A DNA stretch of 44,934 bases, taken from positions 1 to 44,934 of the forward strand of contig NZ_AYGX02000077.1 of the NCBI RefSeq assembly GCF_000498955.2, in the 5' to 3' direction. Of the stretch, positions 1-8,307 are shown piece after piece. This stretch comes from Lactiplantibacillus fabifermentans DSM 21115. GTDB lineage: Bacteria; Bacillota; Bacilli; Lactobacillales; Lactobacillaceae. The notes beneath the pieces were generated by a model that was not told where the DNA came from, made no database searches, and worked only from the letters and a program-made list of their open reading frames with translations. The position numbers and the translations under genes are program-made. Position 1 is the first letter of the stretch. Each line of letters begins with the position of its first letter.

Positions 1-52
1 GAAGCTGATCTTTTTTGTCCGAACAGCGTTCGGATTAATTTTACAATCTACC
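1..52. mobile_element. Insertion-sequence terminus at left contig end
   Basis: Positions 4-52 are the exact reverse complement of 44886-44934 at the other end of the window. Read outward from the unique DNA, the element begins GGTAGATTGTAAAATTAA and contains a short palindrome, TCCGAAC-gct-GTTCGGA. The reading frame of phnE runs into it at position 52 and stops at once. Two identical termini at the two contig ends are what a multicopy IS gives when an assembly breaks at its copies. The terminus resembles ends of IS30-family elements of lactic acid bacteria, but that family call is from memory. No transposase is visible because the element lies outside the window. Confidence 0.75.
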
Positions 53-481
53 AAAATCACTTTGTTTAAATGAAAATAAGAGAATCATCGACCACGCCAC
101 GATGGGAATATTGCGCATTAATGAAGCGCCCAACCGGACGATGACGCGAAAAATCGGTGCGGGGGCGGTGGGCTTCGCACCTAAAATCGCAAAGAGCAGC
201 CCGAATAAGCTGGCACAAATCGTCGACGAAATCGCGACGAGCAAAGTGCGCCACAATTGAAATAAAATTGGTCCTAAATACGAGATTGACTGACTAGTCG
301 GAATGAAATTTTTGAATAACCAAATCAAACCGGCTGGCACTTGAATGAGCGACGTCCAAGTTTGAAAATTGACGAACGCCATGGATAGCCAATAAATCGC
401 CAGTAAAATAATTAAGACTAGCGTTAGTCGCCGTCGTCGTTTGAAAAAGAACTGTTGTGGTGTTTGAGGTTTAGTTGGCAT
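41..481 (-). pseudogene. phnE: phnE-like phosphonate ABC permease, 3' part lost at IS junction
   Basis: This is the N-terminal half of a phosphonate transporter permease. The 146-residue product matches the intact 267-residue permease at 5362-6165 closely, sharing for example WSMILLFSFKQSDF. It then ends in Gly-Arg-Leu-stop, encoded by the first bases of the IS terminus. The intact paralogue carries on with the rest of the transmembrane domain and the EAA-type cytoplasmic loop, which are missing here. The start codon at 481 overlaps the end of the phnC-like gene by 11 bases, as in the intact cassette. The remaining half may lie beyond the IS, outside the window. A functional permease from this fragment is unlikely. 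Confidence 0.85.
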
Positions 482-1235
482 TATCTGTCACCGCCGTTTC
501 TGGCTGCCGATAAATGTTTTGGAGCGTGGCGGCATCAATATCTTGATTGGGTCCTTCAAAGACGATGGCGCCACTGTTAATGCCAACGATGTGGTCGGCG
601 TATTCCCGGGCGACATCGATTTGATGCAGGTTGATTAAAATAATCAGTTGTTTTTCTTTAGCGAGCCGGCGTAAGATGTCCATTACGATGCGAGTGGATT
701 TCGGGTCGAGGGAGGCAATTGGTTCGTCGCATAAAATCATTTTGGGATGTTGCATCAGTGCGCGGGCAATTCCGACGCGTTGTTGCTGACCACCACTGAG
801 CTGGTCGCAACGTTGGTAGGCATAATCTTGCAGGCCCACTTCTTGGAGTAGCGTGAGGGCTTCACTTTTTTCATCCGTACTATATAGCCCCAACATTCCA
901 GCCAACGTTGATTTGGCTCCCAAGCGGCCGTGCAAAACATTTTCAATCGCGGTGAGCGGACTAATTAAGTTGTAGTTTTGAAAGATCATCCCAATATGAT
1001 GGCGAATTTGGCGCAACTGTTTTTTATTAGCTTGGCGAATGTCGACGTCATCTAGTAAAATTTGGCCCCCATCGTCACGAATCAGTTGATTGACACTCCG
1101 TAAGATGGTAGTTTTCCCGGCGCCAGATGGTCCGATAATTGCGGTGACCTCGCCAGGTTGCGCCGTGAAATTAACATCTTTGAGTGAATGTTTGTGATGA
1201 CCGTAAGTTTTATCTAGTCCAGTTACTTTGAGCAT
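471..1235 (-). CDS. phnC: Phosphonate ABC transporter ATP-binding protein, second copy
   Basis: This is the cytoplasmic ATPase that powers a phosphonate importer. It has a Walker A (GPSGAGKTT, about residues 32-40), the ABC signature [15 protein letters not shown] and a Walker B ending LCDEPIASLDP. I chose the ATG at 1235 because a GGAG ribosome binding site lies just upstream and the protein then begins MLKV like its paralogue. A longer frame would add 18 unlikely residues overlapping the spacer. The length of 254 residues is normal for PhnC. It is nearly identical in most motifs to the copy at 6155-6925, so the two cassettes are paralogous. It is probably cotranscribed with the phnD copy upstream and the broken phnE downstream. 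Confidence 0.93.
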   Translation of the reverse strand: MLKVTGLDKTYGHHKHSLKDVNFTAQPGEVTAIIGPSGAGKTTILRSVNQLIRDDGGQILLDDVDIRQANKKQLRQIRHHIGMIFQNYNLISPLTAIENVLHGRLGAKSTLAGMLGLYSTDEKSEALTLLQEVGLQDYAYQRCDQLSGGQQQRVGIARALMQHPKMILCDEPIASLDPKSTRIVMDILRRLAKEKQLIILINLHQIDVAREYADHIVGINSGAIVFEGPNQDIDAATLQNIYRQPETAVTDNAN

Positions 1236-1252
1236 AGGCGTCTCCTTTCTTG

Positions 1253-2293
1253 CTAATAACCAACGAGCTTGTGAGTCGGTTTGTACCAAGCATCAGTGAC
1301 TTTAACCAACTTCGTTTTGTCAGAAGCTTTCTGGAATAGCTTGGCCACTTTGGCTTTCGGTGCCGAGAAGATATCGCTGTTATTCGCAAATGATTGTGAG
1401 GTGAATTCGGTGGCAATCTTCTTTTCGTCACTGGCACTCAAAGTCTTTGAGTTATAGACCCACGGGCCTTGTTGAACAGCCATCTTGGCAATATCGACCA
1501 CTTGTTCACCTTTCAAACTCGTGAAGGGCGCGGCCGCGTTGTTCTTAACAGTAAAGGTTGAGCCAATCTTGGACCAGGAACCACTCGTCACTTGTAGATA
1601 CGGCGTGAGGTCGACATCGTCAAAGGCTGCCACATCGACGTCACCTTTGAGTAAGTTCACGGCCGAACCTTGATGCGAACCGCCGTAGAGGACTTTGCTG
1701 AAGAATTGCCCGTTTTGTGTAAGTTCATCGTCATTTTTGACTTTGAATTCACGAGTGATTTCGGCTAACGGCACTAAGTAACCTGATGTGGAACTGTTGG
1801 AAACGTACGAAATCCGTTGGCCTTTAATATTTTTAATACTGTAATGGCCGTCATTTTCATATTTAGCGGCATTTTTCTTTTGGACCATCAAGTAGGAGTT
1901 GTAAGTGGCATCTTTCAGTTGGCCTTGCGGGTCAGAGAGGGTCGCAAATGGTTTGACGTTCTTACTAATGTGATTGGCCTGAATGTACCCGTTAGCGCCC
2001 ATATAGGCTAGTTGGGCCTTGCCAGAGGCAATCGCTTGAATGGCGACATTGTAGTCGGTCGTTGTTTGCAAATTGACGGTTTTCCCCGTGACCTTTTCAA
2101 TCGCTTTTTTCAATGCAGTCCGTGAACCAGCAAAACTTTTGGCCGATTCATTCGGATAGAAGACAACCGTAATCGTTTTTTTACTGCTAGTACTACCGAC
2201 ACTACTGTTACTACTGCTGCTACAACCGGCTAAGCCGATTCCTAGTACTCCGATGGCAGCGACGCCAACGAGTGACTTATTAAGTTTCCCCAT
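1253..2293 (-). CDS. phnD: Phosphonate-binding lipoprotein, second copy
   Basis: This is the extracellular substrate-binding protein of a phosphonate-type ABC importer. Its N-terminus is a lipoprotein signal peptide with a basic start, a hydrophobic stretch and the lipobox GLAGC, with Cys at about residue 24. A Ser-rich linker and the periplasmic-binding fold follow. Conserved stretches include VFYPNESAKSF, TTDYNVAIQAIASGKAQ and SNSSTSGYLVP, all shared with the copy at 6963-8018. The 346-residue length is typical. The ATG at 2293 follows GGAGGT. A PhoP-type repeat array lies upstream, suggesting induction by phosphate starvation. The actual ligand may differ from that of the first copy: phosphonates, phosphite or phosphate esters are possible. 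Confidence 0.92.
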   Translation of the reverse strand: MGKLNKSLVGVAAIGVLGIGLAGCSSSSNSSVGSTSSKKTITVVFYPNESAKSFAGSRTALKKAIEKVTGKTVNLQTTTDYNVAIQAIASGKAQLAYMGANGYIQANHISKNVKPFATLSDPQGQLKDATYNSYLMVQKKNAAKYENDGHYSIKNIKGQRISYVSNSSTSGYLVPLAEITREFKVKNDDELTQNGQFFSKVLYGGSHQGSAVNLLKGDVDVAAFDDVDLTPYLQVTSGSWSKIGSTFTVKNNAAAPFTSLKGEQVVDIAKMAVQQGPWVYNSKTLSASDEKKIATEFTSQSFANNSDIFSAPKAKVAKLFQKASDKTKLVKVTDAWYKPTHKLVGY

Positions 2294-2344
2294 AATCGTT
2301 ATTACCTCCGTTAATATTTTGATACATACGTAGCATATCAGCGG

Positions 2345-2396
2345 ATTGTAAATGGCAATGTCGTCGTAAGTAAAATATCTGTATAGCTTGTGTAAA
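2345..2396 (-). promoter_or_regulatory. PhoP-box array and promoter of second phn cassette
   Basis: On the minus strand TTTACA (2391-2396), TATACA (2380-2385) and TTTACT (2369-2374) lie exactly 11 bp apart. TACAAT (2345-2350) follows 18 bp after the last hexamer and fits a -10 element. This is the direct-repeat layout of Bacillus PhoP boxes, with the last unit doubling as the -35. The expected transcript start is about 45 bases before the phnD start codon. PhoP binding is inferred from pattern and context. Confidence 0.75.
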
Positions 2397-2504
2397 TTTA
2401 TTGGAAATGGTCGAGTTGGCTAACTAGTTGCGGTATCAACAGATAGTGGGGATTAACGTTGATTGGTTTAGTAAGTGAATTGGCTTTACATTAGACTGAC
2501 ATGA

Positions 2505-2549
2505 CAAAAAGACGCGCCATTCACGGTGATGTCGTGAATGGCGCGTCTT
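2505..2549 (-). terminator. Rho-independent terminator after phnW
   Basis: A perfect 17-bp inverted repeat, 2509-2525 with 2533-2549, has a 7-base loop. On the minus strand it is followed by TTTTTG. It ends the phnDCEEXW transcript and separates it from the second cassette. Confidence 0.92.
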
Positions 2550-2567
2550 ACTGAAATAGGGGGTTAT

Positions 2568-3668
2568 TTAACGATTGAGTTGTTGATAGTCACCGATAAT
2601 CGCGAGTAGGCGTTTAATATCAGCGGTATCGACATCGCCAATCGTCCCAATTCGGAAACTTGGAATCGCTGAAACTTTACCAGGGTAAATTACGAAGCCG
2701 CGTTCCTTAATGAATTGATAGAAATCATCGAAGTCAAAGTGTTGTGAAGGGTATTTGAATGATGTAATGATGGGGCCTTGATCAGCCGGATCAATTACCA
2801 AGTCAAATCCGAGTGCCTGCATGCCATCACTAAGTAAGATTTGATTAGCATGGTAGCGTTGATAGCGTGGCGTTACGCCACCTTCAGCGGTCAGTTCAAT
2901 TAAGGCTTGTGCAAAGGCATGGACCACATGGGTTGGTGACGTAAAGCGCCACTTACCAGGTTGCTTGGTCATCGCTTGCCACTGCGCGTACAAGTCTAAG
3001 CATAGTGATCGGGCGTTGTCGGCGGTTTCCACTAACACGGCTTGCTTAGCGATAATAAAAGCAAAGCCGGGGACCCCTTGCACACATTTGTTGGCGCTGC
3101 TAACTAAGTAGTCGCAAGCTAACGTATCCATATCAAGTGGGACACCACCTAAACTCGACATGGCATCAATAATGGTAATAATGCCGCGTTCTTTTAGCAT
3201 CGGAACAATCGCTTCAATCGGATTCAAGATACCGGTTGTCGTTTCACTGTGAATCATGGCAAAGTGGGTGATTTCCGGATGCGTCGCTAACGCTTCGGAA
3301 ATCCGTGCGGGTGCGACCGCTTCATCTTCATTGAAGACGATGTCCACGTGGGGAATGCGATAGTATTCCGCAATTTCACTAATTCGTTGGCCGTAAGCCC
3401 CGTTAATGGCAATCAGTAACGTTGCGCCGTCGCGCGGAATTGCCGTACCAATGGTGGCTTCAACGCCGTAACTACCACTACCTTGTAATAAAACGGTCGT
3501 GTAAGTCGCGGGGTTCGCGTTAGCGAGTGCCAAGATTTGTTCGCGAATCGTTTCCGTAACGGTTCGATAATCACTATCCCAAGTACAGTAATCGATTTGC
3601 ATGGCATCTTTGACCGAAGGCGTGGTACTTAGTGGCCCGGGGGTCAATAACAAATAAGGTTGTTTCAT
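2568..3668 (-). CDS. phnW: 2-aminoethylphosphonate-pyruvate transaminase
   Basis: This PLP enzyme moves the amino group of 2-aminoethylphosphonate to pyruvate, giving phosphonoacetaldehyde and alanine, the first step of the phosphonatase pathway. It shows LLTPGPLSTTPSVK near the N-terminus, LLQGSGSYGVEA, the IDAMSSLGG Asp region that contacts PLP, and SSANKCVQGVPGFAF with the Schiff-base lysine. The length of about 366 residues is usual. I chose the ATG at 3668 because AAAGGAG precedes it at good spacing. A GTG at 3686, overlapping the phnX stop, would add six residues. It is the last gene of the cassette, directly after phnX. Confidence 0.93.
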   Translation of the reverse strand: MKQPYLLLTPGPLSTTPSVKDAMQIDYCTWDSDYRTVTETIREQILALANANPATYTTVLLQGSGSYGVEATIGTAIPRDGATLLIAINGAYGQRISEIAEYYRIPHVDIVFNEDEAVAPARISEALATHPEITHFAMIHSETTTGILNPIEAIVPMLKERGIITIIDAMSSLGGVPLDMDTLACDYLVSSANKCVQGVPGFAFIIAKQAVLVETADNARSLCLDLYAQWQAMTKQPGKWRFTSPTHVVHAFAQALIELTAEGGVTPRYQRYHANQILLSDGMQALGFDLVIDPADQGPIITSFKYPSQHFDFDDFYQFIKERGFVIYPGKVSAIPSFRIGTIGDVDTADIKRLLAIIGDYQQLNR

Positions 3669-3685
3669 GTTGGACTCCTTTGTCA

Positions 3686-4483
3686 CTATTGATTGTCAGA
3701 AACGGGTTGGTTAATTTGTTCAATCAAGGCGGGAAGCTCAGTCATTGATTGTAAAATGTAATCAGCCCCAACGGCAGTATATTCAGCGGTAACTTGTTCC
3801 CGTAAATGCGCCTGTTCAGCCGGGGTTAAAGCGTCAAATTCAGCTTCTGACAAGCCCATCAAGTTACTACCGTCAACAATTCCAATACTAATGGCATCCG
3901 CATTTTGACCTTCTAAAATGTCATTGACCGAATCGCCAATTTTAATGACTGTTGATGGATCATTAATTTCAAGTTGATCACAAGCCAGTTCTAACATCGC
4001 CGCGGCTGGGCGACCAATGCCGCCAGTTTGTGCTGAAGTGATGTTAACCGTTGGTCGGTAACCTTGGTTAGCAGCAATCGGTAACATAATACTTAACATT
4101 TCGGCATCGTAACCAGTCGTGGTGCCATAAGCGATGTGGTGTTCGTTTAAATAAGCAATGACGGCATCCATCCCAGGCTTTAATTGGGCAAAGTCGGTGA
4201 GAGAAGCGAGCAAAATTGCTTTAAAATCTTGAAAAATCCGGTCGCAATCATCATTGGTTGGTAAAACTTGGAACCGGGCTTGCCAGTCGTTTTGAACGGC
4301 TGGCAAACTGATGATTTTGTGGATGTGGGTGTATTTGTCTAAGCCCATATCTTGCCGAATCTCGGCTTCGGAAATCCGAATGCCGACGTTAGCGAAGGCT
4401 TGTTGAAAAGCGACAATGGGTGCGCGGCTACCGTAGTCAACCGTAGTACCGGCCCAGTCAAAAATTACTGCTTTGATCGTCAT
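3686..4483 (-). CDS. phnX: Phosphonoacetaldehyde hydrolase (phosphonatase)
   Basis: This HAD-superfamily enzyme cleaves the C-P bond of phosphonoacetaldehyde to acetaldehyde and phosphate. The nucleophile motif FDWAGTTVDYG (about residues 8-18) carries the two HAD aspartates. MGLDKYTHI supplies the lysine that forms the Schiff base in this family. TTGYDAEM is motif II and KIGDSVNDILEG is the acidic metal-binding motif. The 265-residue length fits. The gene starts with ATG after AAAGGAG and lies between the permeases and phnW. Together these make a complete uptake-plus-catabolism operon for 2-aminoethylphosphonate. Confidence 0.95.
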   Translation of the reverse strand: MTIKAVIFDWAGTTVDYGSRAPIVAFQQAFANVGIRISEAEIRQDMGLDKYTHIHKIISLPAVQNDWQARFQVLPTNDDCDRIFQDFKAILLASLTDFAQLKPGMDAVIAYLNEHHIAYGTTTGYDAEMLSIMLPIAANQGYRPTVNITSAQTGGIGRPAAAMLELACDQLEINDPSTVIKIGDSVNDILEGQNADAISIGIVDGSNLMGLSEAEFDALTPAEQAHLREQVTAEYTAVGADYILQSMTELPALIEQINQPVSDNQ

Positions 4484-4510
4484 TTTAATACTCCTTTTGC
4501 ATGTTAATGC

Positions 4511-5365
4511 TTAGTTTTTCTGCAAATAATGGCCACGTAAGCGCATGGAAACAAGTTCCAAGATAACCGCTACACCTAATAACAAGTAAACAATTAGGCC
4601 GACTTCATGGAAGTTTGAGTAGAAGCTTCCGGACATGAAGAGGTAGTAGCCAATATCATCCGCCCCAGCTGCTGCCCCGACGGCAACCGCATTGGCAAAG
4701 TTGATTTCAAAACGAATGAAAGTCCAACTTAACAAGGCCGGAATAATCGAAGGTAAAATGGCTTGGAAAACAATAGGCCAGAAACCGACGCCACTCGCTT
4801 TAAGCGCTTCGATTGTGTCTGAAGAGGTCTCTTCAATACTTTCGGAATAGGCTTTGACGAGGTAGGCGATACTGTGGAAAGTTAGCCCAACCACGGCAGC
4901 ATTGGCCCCTAAGCCCATCGTAACGGAGTAAATCAAGACCCATAAAATGGTTGGAATGGAACGAATGAACGCCATGACGGCTTTAATCGTATTTGCCAAC
5001 CAAGTTGGTGATAAGTTGCGCGCCGCCCCGACCGCAATGAAGAAGGCGAATAATGCACCTAATAAAGTAGTCAGCATCGCTAATGAAACACTGCGCGTTA
5101 AGGCGGTTAATAATAGATTCCATGAATCTTGGCCAACACTCGGTTGTAAAAACATTGAGTGCAAATTGGTCCCTAAACTCTTAAAAGCTTCCGATAGTTT
5201 TAAGTTGGCGGTGTTTAACGTCAGTAATGAATAGAGCGTTACGAGCGTTAAGCCCCCTAAAACCGTTCGTAAGATTAAGCGTGGCCGCGTCATCATTGAA
5301 ATTCGTTTCGTCTTAGGATTAGGTTGTGGCAACGTTTTAGGCGTTGTTGAACTGTTTTCAATCAT
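4511..5365 (-). CDS. phnE: Phosphonate ABC transporter permease, second subunit
   Basis: This is an integral membrane subunit of the phosphonate importer. A cytoplasmic N-terminus of about 30 polar residues is followed by several hydrophobic segments and a binding-protein-dependent permease domain. The coupling region ETSSDTIEALKASGVGFWPIVFQAILP is represented by EALKASGVGFWPI. It has 284 residues. Its ATG overlaps the end of the preceding phnE by four bases, which implies translational coupling. The two different permeases in this cassette probably form a heterodimer. The second cassette shows only one permease before the window ends. Confidence 0.92.
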   Translation of the reverse strand: MIENSSTTPKTLPQPNPKTKRISMMTRPRLILRTVLGGLTLVTLYSLLTLNTANLKLSEAFKSLGTNLHSMFLQPSVGQDSWNLLLTALTRSVSLAMLTTLLGALFAFFIAVGAARNLSPTWLANTIKAVMAFIRSIPTILWVLIYSVTMGLGANAAVVGLTFHSIAYLVKAYSESIEETSSDTIEALKASGVGFWPIVFQAILPSIIPALLSWTFIRFEINFANAVAVGAAAGADDIGYYLFMSGSFYSNFHEVGLIVYLLLGVAVILELVSMRLRGHYLQKN

Positions 5366-6165
5366 GCAATCGCCCTCCGAATCTGAGTTGAGCTTAATTC
5401 TAGTAAGATGACTAAGATGGCAATCAATAATACGATTAAGCCCGCCGCGTCATAACGGAAACTCTTAAAATAGTGATCGAACAAGAACCCAACGCCGGTC
5501 CCAGTCAAAATACCAACTAAGGTCGCATCACGTAAATTGTTTTCAATCATATATAAGACCCAACTCGTTAAAGTGCTCGCGACTTCTGGTAGCACCCCAC
5601 AGAAAACACATTGGAAGTAGTTGGCGCCAACCGCTTGGAGTGCTTGCAGTTTTTCACCATCTAAATCTTCAATGGTTTCAGTGAATGCCCGGGTTAAATA
5701 GCCTAAAGTCATAAAGAACAAGGCGAGAAAACCGGTGAAGTCACTTTGCTTGAAAGAAAAGAGTAAAATCATTGACCAAGCCACGACCGGGATGTTCCGC
5801 AATAAGGAAGCTCCAAAGCGAATCACCACGCGTAATATTGGCGACGGTGTCGTGGTCTTGGCACCTAAAATCGCAAAGATTAAGCCGAAGAAGCTGGCAC
5901 AAATCGTTGAAGAAACTGCTACTAGCAAGGTTCGCCATAATTGATAAAGAATCGGTCCTAAATATGAGATTGATCGTTGCGTCGGTACAAAGTTTTTAAA
6001 CAGCCAAACTAAGCCGGCCGGCACCTTAACGATTGAAGGAATCGTTTGAAAACTAACGATGGCCATTGAAAGCCAGTAGATCGCAATCAAGATGATTAAA
6101 ACGACCCAGAGTCGCAATTGGCGTTGCCGGAAAAATTGTTGTGGTGAGCGATAGTTAGTTTTCAT
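5362..6165 (-). CDS. phnE: Phosphonate ABC transporter permease, first subunit
   Basis: This multi-spanning permease subunit has 267 residues. Hydrophobic segments begin near residue 18 (LWVVLIILIAIYWLSMAIV) and continue to the C-terminus. The ATPase-coupling loop includes EKLQALQAVGANYFQCVF. It is the full-length counterpart of the fragment at 41-481 and shows what that fragment has lost. It overlaps phnC upstream by 11 bases and the next permease downstream by 4 bases, so phnC-phnE-phnE are likely translated in a coupled way. Confidence 0.93.
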   Translation of the reverse strand: MKTNYRSPQQFFRQRQLRLWVVLIILIAIYWLSMAIVSFQTIPSIVKVPAGLVWLFKNFVPTQRSISYLGPILYQLWRTLLVAVSSTICASFFGLIFAILGAKTTTPSPILRVVIRFGASLLRNIPVVAWSMILLFSFKQSDFTGFLALFFMTLGYLTRAFTETIEDLDGEKLQALQAVGANYFQCVFCGVLPEVASTLTSWVLYMIENNLRDATLVGILTGTGVGFLFDHYFKSFRYDAAGLIVLLIAILVILLELSSTQIRRAIA

Positions 6166-6925
6166 TAGCCGTCACCGTTGCTGTTGAATCAGCTTGACGA
6201 TAGATTTTCTGTAACACCGTATCGTCGACTGATTGACTAGGACCTTCAAAGACGATGGCGCCACTGTTAATGCCGACAATGTGGTCAGCATATTCGCGGG
6301 CGACGTCGATTTGATGCAGGTTGATCAAAATAATAAGTTGTTTTTCCTTAGCTAATCGACGCAGAATGTCCATGACCGTTCGCGTTGATTTAGGATCTAA
6401 GGACGCAATCGGTTCATCACATAAAATCATCTTCGGGTGTTGCATTAACGCCCGCGCAATCCCGACCCGTTGTTGTTGACCACCACTGAGTTGGTCACAA
6501 CGTTGATACGCGTAGTCTTTCAGGCCAACTTCAGCTAAAAGTTCCAGCGCTTCGGCTTTTTCGGCGTTGCTGTATAATCCCAGCATGCCAGCCATGGTTG
6601 ATTTGGCGCCAAGACGACCATGTAACACATTTTCTAGGGCCGTGAGGGGACTAATCAAGTTATAGTTCTGGAAAATCATGCCGATATGGTGCCGAATTTT
6701 GCGCAATTCTTTTTTATTCGCTTGGCGGATATCTTCATCATCAAGCAGAATTTGGCCGCCATTATCGCGAATCAATTGATTAACACTGCGCAAAATCGTT
6801 GTTTTACCAGCCCCAGAGGGTCCGATAATGGCCGTGACTTCGCCAGGTTGGGCGGTGAAGTTTACGGATTTTAACGAATGCTTGTCTTGACCGTAAGTTT
6901 TATCGAGTTCAATTACCTTGAGCAT
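6155..6925 (-). CDS. phnC: Phosphonate ABC transporter ATP-binding protein
   Basis: This is the ATPase subunit of the complete phosphonate importer. It has Walker A GPSGAGKTT, signature [15 protein letters not shown], Walker B with LCDEPIASLDP, and the switch histidine in INLHQID. I chose the ATG at 6925, preceded by GAAAGGAA, over an upstream ATG that adds five residues, because the paralogous copy also starts MLKV. It has 256 residues. The copy at 471-1235 is very similar over its whole length, which points to duplication of a phnD-phnC-phnE block. Confidence 0.94.
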   Translation of the reverse strand: MLKVIELDKTYGQDKHSLKSVNFTAQPGEVTAIIGPSGAGKTTILRSVNQLIRDNGGQILLDDEDIRQANKKELRKIRHHIGMIFQNYNLISPLTALENVLHGRLGAKSTMAGMLGLYSNAEKAEALELLAEVGLKDYAYQRCDQLSGGQQQRVGIARALMQHPKMILCDEPIASLDPKSTRTVMDILRRLAKEKQLIILINLHQIDVAREYADHIVGINSGAIVFEGPSQSVDDTVLQKIYRQADSTATVTANEN

Positions 6926-6962
6926 AGCAGTTCCTTTCATTAATACAGGATGGTGGCGCTTT

Positions 6963-8018
6963 TTAGTAGCCGACTAACTTATGAGTAGGTTCGTACCATT
7001 TGTCAGTAACTTTAATTAATTGTTGTTTGTCAGTCTTACGTTGGAAGAGTTTAGCCGCTTTTGAACCTGGTTGTGAGAAGATCTCTTTATTGCTAGCAAA
7101 TTCTTTGGAAGTGAATTCTTTAGCGATCTTTTCTTGGTCATCTTTGCTGAGAGACTTCGTGTTGTAGACCCATGGCCCTTGTTGAACTGGCATCATGGCG
7201 ATATTAACAACTTTTTTACCCTTCAAGTCAGTAAATGGTGCTTCGGCGTCATCTTTAACTTCGAAAGTTGAACCTAATTTGTCCCATGAACCTTCAGATG
7301 GCTTCAAGTATGGCATCAAATCACCATCATCAAAGGCAGCGACATCTGCGTCACCCTTCAACAAGTTAACTGCGGAACCTTGGTGTGAGCCACCGTAAAG
7401 GACTTTGCTAAAGAATTGACCGTTTTGCGTTAATTTATCTTCATCTTTAACGTTGAATTCACGTTTGATTTCAGCGGTTGGCACTAAGAAACCGGAAGTT
7501 GAGCTGTTTGAAACGTAAGACATCTTCTTGCCTTTAATGTTTTTGATGCTGTATTTATCCCCATCTTTGTATTTATCAGCATCTTTTTGTTGTACCATGA
7601 TATATGAGTTGTAAGTAGCTTTCTTCAAGCTTCCTTCAGCATCTGATTGCGCAGCGAATGGTTGGACATCTTTGCTAATATGGTTAGCTTGGATATAACC
7701 GTTAGCCCCCATATAAGCAACTTGAGCTTTACCAGAAGCAATGGCTTGAATGGCCACGTTGTAGTCGGTTGTCGTTTGTAACTTAACCGTCTTGCCCGTT
7801 GCTTTTTCAATGGACTTCTTCAAGGCGTCCCGAGAGCCTGAGAAGCTTTTAGCAGATTCATTCGGATAGAAGACAACCGTGATAGCTTTGTCTTTATCCT
7901 TGCTAGCGCTACTGTCGCTTTTAGTGCCGGTAGCAGTCCCACTGGCACAACCAGCCAAACCTAAACCTAAAACAGAAATCAATGAAAGACCGACGAGAGA
8001 TTTATTGAGCTTTAACAT
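6963..8018 (-). CDS. phnD: Phosphonate-binding lipoprotein
   Basis: This is the substrate-binding lipoprotein at the head of the phosphonate operon. The signal peptide ends in the lipobox GLAGC and is followed by a Ser/Thr/Lys/Asp-rich linker. The mature domain contains ITVVFYPNESAKSF, TTDYNVAIQAIASGKAQVAY, GGSHQGSAVNLLKGDADVAA and MPVQQGPWVYNT, a PhnD-family pattern. It has 351 residues. Its ATG follows GGAGG at a slightly long spacing. A PhoP-box array lies about 50 bases upstream. Its linker is longer and more charged than that of the second copy, so the paralogues have diverged mainly outside the binding domain. Confidence 0.94.
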   Translation of the reverse strand: MLKLNKSLVGLSLISVLGLGLAGCASGTATGTKSDSSASKDKDKAITVVFYPNESAKSFSGSRDALKKSIEKATGKTVKLQTTTDYNVAIQAIASGKAQVAYMGANGYIQANHISKDVQPFAAQSDAEGSLKKATYNSYIMVQQKDADKYKDGDKYSIKNIKGKKMSYVSNSSTSGFLVPTAEIKREFNVKDEDKLTQNGQFFSKVLYGGSHQGSAVNLLKGDADVAAFDDGDLMPYLKPSEGSWDKLGSTFEVKDDAEAPFTDLKGKKVVNIAMMPVQQGPWVYNTKSLSKDDQEKIAKEFTSKEFASNKEIFSQPGSKAAKLFQRKTDKQQLIKVTDKWYEPTHKLVGY

Positions 8019-8069
8019 AATTTTTCATTACCTCCAAGTAATTTAGTTACTCACGTAGCATAACAATGG

Positions 8070-8121
8070 AATGTAAATGTGCTAAAAATAATAGGTGAAG
8101 TATCTGTATAGGTTATGTAAA
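8070..8121 (-). promoter_or_regulatory. PhoP-box array and promoter of phnDCEEXW
   Basis: On the minus strand TTTACA (8116-8121), TATACA (8105-8110) and TTCACC (8094-8099) are spaced exactly 11 bp. TACATT (8070-8075) lies 18 bp beyond and fits a -10. The layout is the same as at 2345-2396. The expected leader before phnD is about 45 bases. A second possible -10, TATTAT at 8088-8093, sits too close to the last unit to pair with it as a -35. Confidence 0.75.
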
Positions 8122-8242
8122 GGTCACTTAACTAAAAAACGATAATTCAGTTTAAGCGGCAAAATCGGTGCGCGAAAATGGTTAGTTTCTCCTTAAAAAG
8201 GTTAGGTTTTCATTGGGACGGGCCTGGGATTAGCCGGATAGC

Positions 8243-8270
8243 TTTCAAAGTGTTTAAATTATGATAAGAT
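8243..8270 (+). promoter_or_regulatory. Candidate promoter of tsaB cluster
   Basis: TTTCAA (8243-8248) and TAAGAT (8265-8270) are separated by 16 bases, 38 bases before the tsaB start. The match to sigma-A consensus is moderate. It lies back to back with the phn promoter. Confidence 0.45.
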
Positions 8271-8307
8271 ATGTGAAGTAATTCAAAATGAGGAGTTTTT
8301 TATAATT

